Shown: in pieces, positions 46,788-58,487 of the stretch | How the letters are laid out: each line of letters opens with the position of its first letter | Position numbering within the stretch: position 1 is the first letter of the stretch | Assembly (NCBI GenBank): GCA_015680685.1 | Contig: MNCI01008925.1 | Location: forward strand, 165,786 to 229,785 | Direction of reading: 5' to 3' | Origin: Gnetum montanum | Taxonomy: Eukaryota; Streptophyta; Gnetopsida; Gnetales; Gnetaceae | DNA: 64,000 nt | Made by a program: the position numbers and the translations under genes | Notes under the pieces: generated by a model | Databases searched by the model: none | Told to the model about the DNA's origin: nothing | The model's input: the letters and a program-made list of their open reading frames with translations, nothing else

Positions 46788-48100
46788 GTGCCACCAAGGT
46801 AGAAATATCTTTATAGAAAACTTGATCTATATGGGTACTGTGTTTAGCAACCCTTGTCTCCATGTGACTCTTATAATCATGTTCCTACTTTTCAACCTCA
46901 CTACTACCCTCCTGATTATTATTGAACTCATTCTTCACATGCCAGAAGGGATACCACCTTTTACCCTTATCCTCCTCCTATTCCTGCACATGTTCCTCCA
47001 CTCTTTACATAGCTACCACTTGCTCCACCTATGCAAGTTAACCTCCCATCTCAACTGCAACAACACAATGCTATCAAGGTCATTAATCTACAATCGATTC
47101 ATCAACCAAGTGGTTCAGACACTTGATTAAAGAAAAGATCTTTCTTCCAACCCCAAAATCCACCTAAGCCCTCAAATACACCTATAGTTGGCAACCTTGT
47201 TTCTCCATCTCCCTTTGTATCAAATACCTTCAAGTCTCCTTCAAGCCAAATAACACCTAGGATCCATACTGTTATGCTTACTCATGTTGTATCTGATTGG
47301 ATCTATGCTAGAAACCTTCCCAGGAAATTAGTTGATCTTGAAAGTCCTCTTATTTCTTTACAAATTATTAGAAATGAACCATGCAAGGCTCTTGTCAATT
47401 CAAGTTTTGGTGTTAATTTTATTTCTCATGAAATGTATATTGCATGCAACTTGTCACCTCTCAAGAAGAGTAATATCATATTAGAATTGGTAGGCTAGTC
47501 CATCACTCTTACATTGGAATTGGTAAAAGACATTGTGACTATTCTCTATGGGTGGTCTTATCTTATTGATTTTCTAGTGATGAAGGTGAAGAACTATAAA
47601 GGGGACTTCCCAATCATCATGGGAATGGCATGGCTAATCACTGTGGATGCAAACATGAACATTATAGATCTTTCCCTTGAAATATCTAAAGAAAATGCAT
47701 TTGGGAAAATTGAGAAGAAGAAAGTTCTATGCATCATGTACAGCGATACAGGGTGCAATTGTGTGCAGAAACTCTGGTCAGTGAAATAAGCATCCATCTC
47801 TACATGCAAGTAGTATGCACTAGAAGTTAATATTCAAAGGTGTTTGTATGCCACAACCACAAAACAAGAGGGTACCCAGTGGTTGACCACTAATCCTGAA
47901 AGCAACATAGTTTGCATGAAACCTACTAAGATCCTAACATGTGCATATTTCATAGGCATGGATTAACTAGAGTAAGTTCATTACCAACTCTCTAATGATG
48001 CAGATGATGATACCTATTGGAGAGAGTTGGAAATTTATGAAAATTTCAAGTAGGAGTTCCTTGAATTAAAAATGCTACTGGCTTGCATGGAATATATGTT
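46788..48100 (+). pseudogene. element D gag C-terminus and protease
   Basis: Element D has no 5' LTR: sequence enters inside the gag-protease linker (ATKVEIS-L, YMGTVFSNPCLH, alike to C at 60380). Protease: VSDWIYARNLPRKLVDLESPLISLQI, CKALVNSSFGVNFISHEMY (active-site DSG lost as NSS), LKKSNIILELVG, VKDIVTILYGWSYLIDFLVMKVKNYKGDFPIIMGMAWL, then EISKENAFGKIEKKKVLCI. The linker continues to EIYENFK. Confidence 0.85.
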
Positions 48101-50296
48101 CTTAAAAAATGGGAAGCTAGTGATAATAAATGCAAATCTTGCTCCAAAACAAAAATGGATGCTATGAAATGTGGTTGAAAAATTGTCAGCAACCTTTGCT
48201 TGGTCATATCTTAAATTCATAGGGATTCATCCTCAGATATGTCAACATCATATCTATACCAACCCAACCATGAAGCTAAAGAGGTAGCCATAGAGGCAAT
48301 TGAATCCCAAACTGAAGTAGATCATTAAAGAGGAAATCAAAAAACTACTCAAGGTAGGCTTCATTTATCCCATTGTGGATAGTAAGTGGGTTAGTCCACT
48401 CATGATTATGCCAAAGAAAGGTGGCAAGTGGTAGGTTTGCATTAATTTTCAAGTGCTAAATATGGCAACGTTCAAGGACCATTTCTCATTACCTTTCATT
48501 GATTAGGTATTAGACACAATATCTAGGCATTGTTATTATAGTTTTTTGAATGGTTATAGTGGCTATAACCAAATCTAGATCCAGCCACAGAACTAGGCCA
48601 AGACAACATTCATGAGTCCTTGGGGGACTTTTGCATATTGCAAGATGCCATTTGGTTTATGCAATGCTTCTACTACATTCCAATGCTTGGTCTTAAATAT
48701 TTTTCAACAATAGATTGGTAGTGGTGTAGAAGTCTTCATGGATGACTTCTCCACCTATGGAGCTACATTTGAGTAAGCCTTGGACTACCTTGAGCAAGTT
48801 TTGAAGAGATGTGTTAAAACAAACCTTCGACTCAATTGGCAAAAGAGTCATCTGATGGTTCAAGAAGGCATTATATTGGGGTATAGAATAACATGAGTAG
48901 GAATTGAGGTAGACCCTAAAAAATAAGGATCATCCAAGGAATTACCTGCCAACCAGAAACTACTAAAGATGTTTAGTCATTCTTTGGACACACTAGCTAC
49001 TACTAGTGATTCATAGAGAATTTCTCTAAGATCATAAAACCATTGGTTAAGCTGACAAAGAAAGATTCATGATTTGACTAGACCATTGAATGTGAAAAAG
49101 AATTCTAGAAACTAAATAAAAAACTTGTAGAAACTTGAATTCTACAAGCACTTGACTAGTCTAGACCATTCCATGTTATGATTGATGCATTAAATTATGC
49201 CTTGGGAGCTATACTTATGTTGTTGGATGACAAGAAACATCCATATTTTATCCACTATGCAAGCTGAAGCATTGTGGGTGCACAACTAAACTACACCACT
49301 ATAGAAAAAGAATTAATGAAAGTGGTGTTTACTCTAGAGAAGTTCAGGCACTATGTGCTTGGATATAAAGTATTTGTGAAGATAGACCACAGTGTCATTC
49401 ACTTCCTAATAAACAAGCCAACAATAAGAACCTATGTCATACTGTGGTCGGTGATCTTATAGGAATTTGATCTTACAATGGTAGATTGAAAAGGCACTGA
49501 GAATGTGATGGCTGACCACTTGGCTCAGTTGCGATGGGATAGTAAAGAGAAAGAAAGCTCACTATCAAATGTATTTCTTAAGAAATTCCTCTTTGCTAAG
49601 GCTATAACTAAATAATTGCCCAATGAGCCTAAATGGTATGATGGCATTCTCACCTACCTTATCACCCAAGAGATACCATGAGGGTTGGACCACTAGAAGA
49701 AACAATAGTTTCTTCACCAGGTAAAATGCTTCATGGAGGTCAATGGACATCTTTATAAGGTGTCCATCGATGGCCTAGTTTGTTGGTGTGTCTCTGATGC
49801 TAATCAACTACACATTCTATAAGATGATCATGAAGGTACTTATGGGGACCACTATGCTGGGAGATGCACGACCATCAAAATTGTAATGGCAGGGTATTAT
49901 TGGCCAACAATCTTCAGGGATGCTCATCAATATGTCTATTCTTATGAATGCTACCAATAAGATGGTGGAATGATTGCTTGAATGAAGGAACCTCAATATT
50001 GGATCCAACCACTAGAACTCTTTGACATATGGGGCATTGATTTCATGGGTCTCATCATGCCCATGTCAAATGGAAAGGCATACATCATAGACACTATTGA
50101 CTATTGTACGAAATGGGAAAAAGTAGCAGTCATCATCGACATCTTCTACTGTTGCTCAGTTTGTACAAAAAAATGTTGTAATTAGGTTTGGTATACCACA
50201 TGCATTAATTTTTGATAATGGAACTCACTTTACAAGCATTAAATTTCAAAATATTATGCAACACTTGGGGGTTGAACATAAACTCACAACACCTTA
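48101..50296 (+). pseudogene. element D RT, RNase H and integrase (truncated)
   Basis: RT: LLKVGFIYPIVDSKWVSPLMIMPKKGGKW, FKDHFSLPFID, SFLNGYSGYNQI, SPWGTFAYCKMPFGLCNASTTFQ and VEVFMDDFSTYGATFE, so the FMDD motif is intact. RNase H: VGAQLNYTTIEKELMKVVFTLEKFRHYVLGYKVFVKIDHS. Integrase: LFDIWGIDFMGLIMPMSNGKAYIIDTIDYCTKW with catalytic Asp kept, LIFDNGTHF, and GVEHKLTTPY, where the LTR of C cuts in before the catalytic Glu. The best-preserved RT active site in the window, but with shifts and stops elsewhere. Confidence 0.9.
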
Positions 50297-51106
50297 TGAT
50301 GAATCATTTTTTTGCATGCTCTGATATTAAGTACCTAATATCGGAGCCTTACCATTGAGGACTCGATATCAGAGCCTAGGATGCGATGTTGGATATCCAA
50401 TATCACAAGGTATACACTAGCCTATAAATATAATGCTTGTAGTTTTTTTTCTCCAAAGTTAGAATATTTTCTAAGTACCCATAGCAAGAGTTTAAGTGTA
50501 TGGATCTTTGTTCAAACACTAGTGTACCTAAGCGCAGCAGTGTGACGGGAATAAAAATGAACCCTTTTGGTAATCCTTGCAACACTGAGAATAGATTAAT
50601 GTTTCCTTTAATGAACTTTATTTTCATGCACTTTACTTTAATGCATTTAAATTAAGAAATTAATTTCTAGTTGTGAATGAACACAAGCACGACCACTTCG
50701 ATCATACATATAGTGTTTGGTAACCTAGCAACATTTAATGTTTGGTAGCCCAACAACGCTATACATGTTTAGGATGTGGCTAGGAAAGTGGAATGGGTAC
50801 TTGTGTTAGGCTAGCTAGGTAGTGAATGAACTAGATCTTAAATTACTCTACCTTTCATTCTTGTTGTGGGTGATTAATCTTATAAAATATAAAAATGATA
50901 AAAATCATGTATATCAATTACACTTAAACCATATGCTTGAGCTTCACAAGTGTAGTTGGGAACACAACAAACATTCCCAATGCCCATTTCACTTTCTAGA
51001 AGAACTAGTGCACTGGAAAACTATAGGTCCATGGAATTCGCCTAGATCATATGTGAACACCTTAGTGATTCATATAGTTGGGTATGGGGTACCTCATCAC
51101 TCATCA
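50297..51106 (+). mobile_element. 5' LTR of element C
   Basis: TGATGAATCATTTTTTTGC to CTCATCACTCATCA, inserted in the integrase of D. U3 dyad GATATTAAGTACCTAATATC (50323-50342) and a weaker pair to 50405; TATA box CTATAAATATAATG at about 50424. Confidence 0.92.
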
Positions 51107-51107
51107 T

Positions 51108-51125
51108 TGGCATCATTTCCAAGGA
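51108..51125 (+). promoter_or_regulatory. primer-binding site of element C
   Basis: TGGCATCATTTCCAAGGA directly after the LTR; a decayed version of the site seen in F, H and K. Confidence 0.65.
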
Positions 51126-51267
51126 CCTGTTGGTTGTTTCATGTGCTATCTAGGATTTAGTGGAAATCATTCAAAATTATTGGAACAAATCCTAGATTCA
51201 TATCATAGTTTACAATTACTACAACAAAAATTTTAAAACACATTGTGTTTTTATCATCTCATTGAAA

Positions 51268-51431
51268 ATGTCTTCTTCTCACAAAAGTGCTTCTTTGCCC
51301 AAGTTTGATGGAGATCATTAGCCAGTGCCTCAATAATATTGAGTGGTATATTCTCATCTTGATGAGTATGTACCCAATTTCACCTTTTTCCTACATTAGG
51401 ATGAATAGTTGTGATGTTGTAACATGGAGGG
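51268..51431 (+). pseudogene. element C gag N-terminus
   Basis: MSSSHKSASLPKFDGDH, HLDEYVPNFTF, then NMEG, where element B is inserted. The match to B gag (MSSSSHKSTSPP, HDEYIPDFTF, DLEGNIVL) fixes the frame. Continues at 58488 with GNIMLL. Confidence 0.88.
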
Positions 51432-52267
51432 TGATGAGTGGTGAGGTAACCCTACACTCAACCATACGAATACAAGCGTTACACGCGTGGTCCGGTCGAA
51501 CTCCGTAGACTAAGTGCCTACACGCCTTATGGAACACCTAAGGTTAATCAATCATTGTCCTCCCAAGATTACTTGTATTTGTCACAGTTGTATGGTTAAG
51601 TAAGCTTGAGGCATGTGATTTTTATATCTTTTATGTTTTTATCGCCTATGCTAAGAGAGGAAAGGGGTGAAGAGACTAAGTAACTAACTTTAACTAACTA
51701 AGCCTTAATCATCCTAGCATCAGTATCCATTCCCACTTACCATTTCACACCCTAAACCAATGCAATGCTATTGGGATTACCAAACTCTATTCATTAATGG
51801 GATCACCAAGCATAACACACATGCTCAAAGTGGTCGTACTGAATGCACTTAACTATGAGAGTTGAGGGTTGAGAGAGATTAAGTCCTTAAGAAAGAATTT
51901 AAACAATTAACAATAATTAAAGTCCTATTTAGCTTAGTCCATGCACTGCAAGGTTTATCCAAAATTTCATCTTTATTGTTGTATACAATTGTGTGCTCAG
52001 GTATAGAATTGCTTGAATAAAGATCTGTTCACTTTGGGACTCCTACTGCAGTCACATGGAAATTATTCTAACTCTGGAATGGAAAAATGGAAAGAGTTTG
52101 GCTAAGGTCTAGATCTAGATGGAGAAACAAGGGAGAGCTACCTCTTATTTATAGAACTAGCAGCGGGTAGCGATATCACATACCTGATATCATAGGGAAT
52201 GACGTGATATCGTGTATGTGATATCACGTACGCGATATCACGGCCCATGCGATATCACGTCCCATCA
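51432..52267 (-). mobile_element. 3' LTR of element B
   Basis: TGATGAGTGGTGAGG to CGTCCCATCA. U3 palindromes at 52206-52225 (GATATCGTGTATGTGATATC) and an overlapping one at 52220-52239, plus half sites at 52172 and 52250. TATA box on the minus strand near 52150 (CTATAAATAAG). Confidence 0.95.
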
Positions 52268-54216
52268 TATCCCTATGATTGAATAAAAAATCATCCTCGA
52301 GTTCCTTACAAAATATTGGGAAGGTATGGGATTATTGACTAGAATGAAACTAATGGTGAATGGGATGACATGTGAACGGATCATCATTACAATACATGAT
52401 AAAACTTAGTGTTCATGACAACAAGAGTAAACACTATATACAATTAACATCCAGCCTTATTTAGTAGCTGAGAGAGAGAGAGAGAGAGAATAGGTCTGTT
52501 GCTGCCAATGCCAAGATTGCACATTTTGTTTGTCCATCCATAATCGTGCCATCAATCTTGTTCCTTGCATAACTGCTTCAGCGCTGATCCATTCCATGTG
52601 TTCCCTCTAGGTCCAATCCATTGTTGTATGATTTCCATCTGCACATAAAACATAGTCTTATATTAGCAAGGGTAAATGAATCAAAATGCAGTTGATACCT
52701 TGCTTCAGTGAAAGGTCCATTGGCTAAGTTGTGGTATGGCTAATACAGATCTAGAGATACAATATTGGTGCCTACCCAAGGTGTAAGGATTTGGAAAAAA
52801 TTAAAGAAATTGGACCAAGACCTCCATGACTGAGAGTGAACCTCTGGTAGTGAGAGAATGGAGAAAAAGAAAAGGAACAAGAAAGATGGAGAAAAAGAAA
52901 CAACTATAACTCCAATGAAAGGGACGTCAAAGATGGAAATGAAAAAAATAAATGGTGATTGCAAAAATGTTTAAAGAAAAGAAATTAATGGATGCACCAA
53001 ATAGGAATATCAGTGGGTCCTCCCCAAAATAGGCTCATGTCCTTAATGCCCTAACAATCCCACATTCAAAGAGTTCGTAGTCTCTAGAAATGTCATTTGG
53101 AAACAAGAGTTAAATTCTTAACCACAAGAGTTTACCAAAAAGAAAACAATGCATCTACCAAAATATAGACTACTGATACGACTGGCAATGAGGTGATAAA
53201 TGGAGAAAGAAGGATGGAAAGAAGAGAAACAAATGGAATCTCAAGAATAAGGTGATGTACAGCCCCTTGTGTACTAATGATTAATGTGGCTTAGTAGATC
53301 CCATTCCAAATCCGGCCTCAAACAAACCACATTTAGTGACTTTGCATTAATACATTTGGCCCATCCATCCACTTGAAGTAACATGAATGCCTCCACCAAA
53401 GAGCCACCACCATTCTGACGAAATGAAAGAGAAGAAAGTAGGAAGTGAGAAGGGCCTTAGTTAGAGGGAACATGTTTTTAGTTCCATAACTAGTGCTTGT
53501 ATCCCAATGATTATTTCTTCCAAGGGATGTGCTTTGAATTCTCACTATTTATTTTTTGAGTGAGAACCACACCATGCAAAGACTTATTATTTTTATTTTG
53601 CTCAACTTTTCGATAAGGTGGCAACGTCAGAATGGTAAGAAAACTCAAGAAGAAAAAATCCAAGCATCCAAGAGAATGGCCAACACAAATGCATCAAGTT
53701 CCCTTGAAGCCACACCCTTGTCAATCCTTGAGTCCTTCCTTAGCTGGAGAAATGCCTAATCACCAATTCGTTGATAGTTCTTATTATTTTGAAGAAAGGG
53801 ATTATATAGTTCCAAGCCAAGAGAGACCATAGAGATTTATGGATGCATGGATGATGTAGACTCATTGCCTGCTATATCAAAATAACCATACCTTAGTATC
53901 AACATCATAACTTAAAGGTAAAAACTAAACATTAGCAACCAATAGAAAATAGTTCATACCATTATTAATAACACTTATTGGGTGACAAACTTAACAAAAT
54001 GGATAAGTCACACACATACACACACAAATAAAAGAAAAAGTATAAATGATGTTGTAAAAAAAAAAAAAAAAGTTAAAAAAATTCGTAAAACAAAAATATG
54101 CAAAACAAAAATGTGTAAAACAAAAACTTAAATGAACTGAGGGCCTCAAATGATCAACATAGGTGGCCATCTCCCCCATGACTAAATTGAAAGGGAGAGA
54201 TCCAAAATAATGAGCA
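52268..54216 (-). other. element B 3' non-coding region
   Basis: Conserved counterpart of 7975-9917 in A. On the minus strand it begins right after the pol-deletion junction with TTTAGTCATGGGGGAGATGG (about 54173-54190) and ends with a polypurine tract ATCATAGGGATA against the LTR. A (GA)n microsatellite is at 52469-52489. No gene; short open pieces have no conserved partner in A. Confidence 0.7.
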
Positions 54217-55389
54217 CTTATTTGAATTTTTTAGAAGTTTCCAACCTCTCCCAATTGATGTTTTTAGATTAAGGGTTGGAAGTTAGCGATGCTCATATTC
54301 CAATGTATCTATGCTTTTGTTATGGTTGCAAGTTGTTCTCCCAGTTAGTTCCATGCATATTGGTTGGTTGCTCTCTTGATTGGCTATCAACCATTGGGTG
54401 TTATCTTGTTGTGTGGTTGCTACATACAAGTACCTTTGTATGTTAACTTCCTGAGCACACTGGTTGCATGCAGGAGATGTTGAGCATTCTTGTATGTCAT
54501 CATCCTCTGTATCACTGTATGTGATGCATGGAACTTTCTTCTTCTCGATCTTTCCATAAGAGTTTTCCTTAGATATTTCCTGGGAAAGATCACGGATTCC
54601 TAGATATGCATTAATGGTACTTAGCCATGCCCTCCCCATTATAATTGGGAAGTCCCCTTTATTATTGTTAAATTCTATCACTAGGAAATTAGCTGGGTAT
54701 GACCAACCACACACAGTGGTAACAATGTCCTCCACAAGTCCCAAAGGGATAGTGATGGACTGGTCAGCCAACTCTAATTGAATATTGCTCTTCTTGAGTA
54801 GAGGCAGGTTCCAGGCTTTATACATCTCTCGTGATATTAAGTTGAATCTGGAACCTGAGTCTAGAAGAGCTTTACGAGGTTCATTCCCAACAACTTGGAG
54901 GTAGATTAAGAGACTTCTGGGGTTAGAGAGTTTCCTGGGAAGGTGGCCCACCTTTATCCAGTCAATGATGGTATGTGTTAACATAACCGTATGCGTTGAG
55001 CTCTGTTGCTGGTTTGAAGGAAGCTCCGAAGCCTTACTTGATGGATGAGTGATCATAAACTCAACGGCTTGTGGTTGTGAGAGATTGTTTGGACTATTGG
55101 TTCTAAATAAAGGTCTTCTCTTTGTATGATTATTAGAACTAGCAATGGGTTGAAGGTTTATAGCTCTCATAGCATTACGTTGCTGCGGTTGAGTGGAGAG
55201 TTCCCCTTGCATCATTGGAGCGGGGGGTAGTGGAACTATTGGTGTAAGAGATGCAGATGGATTCGGAGGATGGTATGCATGTGGAGTATATCTTCCAAGA
55301 GAGGGAGTCTTAAAATACTCCAGAACTTGGTAGTGCCATTGTGGAGTCATGTGATTGATAGAGTCACTTGGAGAAACTAGCTGCTGCAC
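54217..55389 (-). CDS. element B gag C-terminus and aspartic protease
   Basis: A 368-codon open frame, the longest in the window. The first 170 residues are Pro/Ser/Gln-rich (IVPLPPAPMMQGELSTQP, SSNNHTKRRPLF). The retropepsin domain then reads VVGNEPRKALLDSGSRFNLISREMYKAWNLPLLKKSNIQLELADQSI with the active-site DSG intact, VEDIVTTVCGWSYPANFLVIE, and GDFPIIMGRAWLSTINAYLG. It would process Gag in the particle. The frame ends EYEHR then stop at 54283, and readable linker sequence continues to the deletion junction at 54216. Upstream gag is in the same frame but separated by stops at 55390-55536. Possibly still folded; expression unknown. Confidence 0.88.
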
Positions 55390-55536
55390 GTAATAGCCAT
55401 ATGTATTTGGTTGTCAGTAAGGGAATTGTTGCCTAGGCGGTGGCATCCCCCATGACTATCAGTATTTTCACTACTGGTGTTACTTGATAGGTTGTGGTGG
55501 AGTTCCACTTGGATAATACATTAAGGGTTGGTGGAA

Positions 55537-57517
55537 CTACCTTGGGTTATCTTGGGGATAAGGTAACCTTCGGGGTGCTTGCCGTTTGTTAAGTCTTGGG
55601 TTAAGTGCATACACCCCTAACTCTTGTAGATGTGAGATTATTAGGAAAAATCCTTTAGGATGGTCATACTGGCATATTTCACATCCACCATCATCATCTA
55701 TATTGGAATCCACAACCTCATTGGTGATAGTCATTTTTCCCTTACCCTTGTTATGTGCATGATCCGAATCTCTCCTCTTTTTCTTATCATGGTCACTACT
55801 TCGCTCCTTAGACTCCTCTACACTTTTTAAAATGGTTTCGAATCTACTGTCTAAGGAGTCCCACATTTGATCTACCTTAGTCGACACTTCGGTTGTTAAC
55901 TTTTGAAGCGGCAAGGTTTTTCTATTCACCAACTCTTCGAGTGATGACTCATCCTCTTCCTCACAAAATCTTACTCCCCTCTTTCAAAGGGAAGGATCGA
56001 GGTTATACTCTTCCACGCTTTCTCTTTTTTCTAGATCTCCTTCTTCCTTAGCTACTTGCTCCAACAATCTATGAACTTCATGAAACCTAAGTTCTAATAA
56101 TCTCCCTTGGGCATATTTTCCAAGGGTTCTCCTAGTTTCATGTCTTAGCCCATCTACGAGATGATGTAGTTTATCCCATTGTGCATAGCCATGGCCTGGG
56201 CAACGATGTAGCAATGCATAATATCGGCCCATGGTAGCATCCAAGGGTTTGTGATTACCCTGATTCCATCCTTGGATCTGCTTACGCAAGTTGGACAGTT
56301 GGGAGTACGTTTGATATTTATCATTAAACAATTCTAGTATCATACTCCACCTTCGAATGGATTTCGGTTCTAAGGATCGGTACCAACTTTTCGCTTCTTT
56401 TATGAGTGTCCTTGGGAACAACTTTAACTTTTTCCACTAGTTTTCAATATTCTGCAAGGAACAATCATTGTTTCTGTAAGTGATTCTATAGATCAACATT
56501 GTATCCTCCTTCAAATCATGGGATATTATTCATGTCTAGTCTGTTGATCTGGCTATCTTTCTGGTGCGTTGTAGGTATTCTAACTGCCTCCATAATGTCA
56601 AACATACTCCAGGTTACTAGTAGGGGTTCTTCGCTGTCATTTATTTCATGGCATCTATGATGCCTATGCAGTTCCCTACTTTCCCTTCTTCCATGCCTTG
56701 ATTCCCTAGAATGCCCTCGTCCTCGCTCTCGACTCTCTCGTCAAGGTTTCTCATCTTGCTTACCCTTGTCCTTACGATGAGGCTCTTCGCGATTGTGTCT
56801 GGATGTGGGAGGAGAGGGTGAATGGTGCGATGAAGGTGGAGAGGAAGGAGAACCATCACCATGATAATGTTTCCTACCTTCCCTTTGGTGATCTCAACTC
56901 CAATCATGATGACGATTAGAATTCTTGCCCTTATCTTGTGTTTGTGTTCCCTCATTGAACACTTGGTGTTCATGGGAATCAAAACTAGGGTTGTGTATCA
57001 TGGAGCACAGGTTTTGATACATCACCTCCTCACTATCGTTAGGAGGGGAAACATCATTTTGTGGAGAGCCTATTGAGATAGGTTCACCACCCTTAATTTC
57101 TCTTATGATGGGCGAAGCCTTATGGGGGTCCTTTCCCTTCAACGATGTGTGGTGACTCTCTTTCCGCAAGTCCCGTTGATGTTGCGCTTCTGTGGGATGG
57201 TAGTCCCTCATGTTGTAATCGCATGCAATGTACTCAACGTATAATTGTGACATGTCAATTTGTGCAAGGGCACAAAGAAGCATGTTGGGGGCAGCTCTGT
57301 TTCGACGCAACACTATGTTACCCTCCAAGTCTCTCCATCGCAGTTGTTCATCTTGATGGAATACAAAGGTAAAGTCAGGTATATATTCATCATGATAAAT
57401 ATATGCCACATTGAATTGTTGAGGAACTGGTAGTTCTTGGGTATGTATGATGTGTTGTCGACTGTCTCTTGTGTGATCCCTAGGTGGTGAAGTGCTTTTA
57501 TGAGAAGAAGAAGACAT
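55537..57517 (-). pseudogene. element B gag
   Basis: Start MSSSSHKSTSPPRDHTRD (57517), 145 bases inside the LTR end. First open piece 207 codons (to 56894) with YIYHDEYIPDFTFVFHQDEQLRWRDLEGNIVL and RDYHPTEAQHQRDL. A Ser/His/Arg-rich middle follows with one stop and a frameshift. The capsid core is open at 56421-55984: KEAKSWYRSLEPKSIRRWS, FNDKYQTYSQLSNLRKQIQGW, GRYYALLHRCPGHGYAQWDKLHHLVDGLRHETRRTLGKYAQGRLLELRFHEV. The third piece (55932-55537) ends in GGCEICQYDHPKGF, a CxxCxxxH zinc-knuckle-like motif lacking the final Cys. Confidence 0.88.
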
Positions 57518-57643
57518 TGTTATCTTGTCTATGTGCTATTGACCGTTGTTTAATTTTTTTTTTGATTAACCCTAAGGGTTTGTTTAAGCTTCCCAATGAT
57601 GTGGATGATTTCCTATATTCTACTTAGTTCACAAAAAACTTAG

Positions 57644-57661
57644 TCCCTAGCATCAGTGCTA
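57644..57661 (-). promoter_or_regulatory. primer-binding site of element B
   Basis: On the minus strand TAGCACTGATGCTAGGGA follows the LTR end by one base. It matches the tRNA-Asp-type site at 12 of 18 positions, differences being almost all transitions. Confidence 0.6.
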
Positions 57662-57662
57662 A

Positions 57663-58487
57663 TGATGAGTGGCAAGGTACCCCTACACTCAACCATACGA
57701 ATATGAGCATTACATGCACAATCCGGTCGAACTCCATAGACTAAGTGCCTACAAGACTTACGGAACACCTAAGGTTAATCAATCATTGTCCTCCCAAGCT
57801 TACTTGTATTTTTCATAGTTTTATGGTTAAGTAAGCTTGAGGCATGTGATATTTATATCTTTTATGTTTTTATCGCCTATGCTAAGAGAGGAAAGGGGTG
57901 AAGAGACTAAGTAACTAACTTTAACTAACTAAGCCTTAATCATCCTAGCATCAGTATCCATTCCCACTTTCCATTTCATACCCTAAACCAATGCAACACT
58001 ACTAGGATTACCAAACGCTATTCGTTACTGGGATTACCATGCGTAACGCACATGCTCGAAGCGGTCATATTGAACGCACTTAACTATGAGAGTTGAGGGT
58101 TGAGAGAGATTAAGTCCTTAAGAAAGCATTTAAACAATTAACAATAATTAAAGTCCTATTTAGCTTAGTCCATGCACTACAAGGTTTATCCAAAATTTTA
58201 TCTTTATTGTCGTACACAATTGTGTGCTCATGTACAGAATTGCTTGAATAAAGATCCGTTCACTTTGGGACTCCTACTGCAGGCACATGGAAATTATTCT
58301 AACTTTGGAATGGAAAAATGGAAAGAGTTTGGCTAAGGTCTAGATCTAGATGGAGAAACAAGGGAGATTCACCTCTTATTTATAGAACTGGTAGCGGGCT
58401 ATGATATTGTGTATGCGATATTGCAGGGAAGGATGTGATATTACAGGGAAGGATGCGATATCGCGTATGCGATATCATGTCCCATCA
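57663..58487 (-). mobile_element. 5' LTR of element B
   Basis: TGATGAGTGGCAAGG to ATGTCCCATCA. U3 dyads GATATTGTGTATGCGATATT (58403-58422) and GATATCGCGTATGCGATATC (58456-58475). Ends match the 3' LTR; the U3 palindrome block is the part that differs most between the two. Confidence 0.95.

Larger units (their letters stand above)
51432..58487 (-). mobile_element. element B: complete pol-less gag-protease retrotransposon, TSD GAGGG
   Basis: Two full LTRs in minus orientation, a primer site, gag, protease, a long 3' non-coding region and a polypurine tract, flanked by GAGGG on both sides (51427-51431 and 58488-58492). Total 7056 bp. It sits in the gag of C. Reading frames are longer and LTRs more alike than elsewhere (about nine tenths identical by eye), so B is among the youngest insertions. 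RT, RNase H, integrase and ORF3 are absent. It was mobile after losing pol, since the internal deletion is shared with A. Confidence 0.95.
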
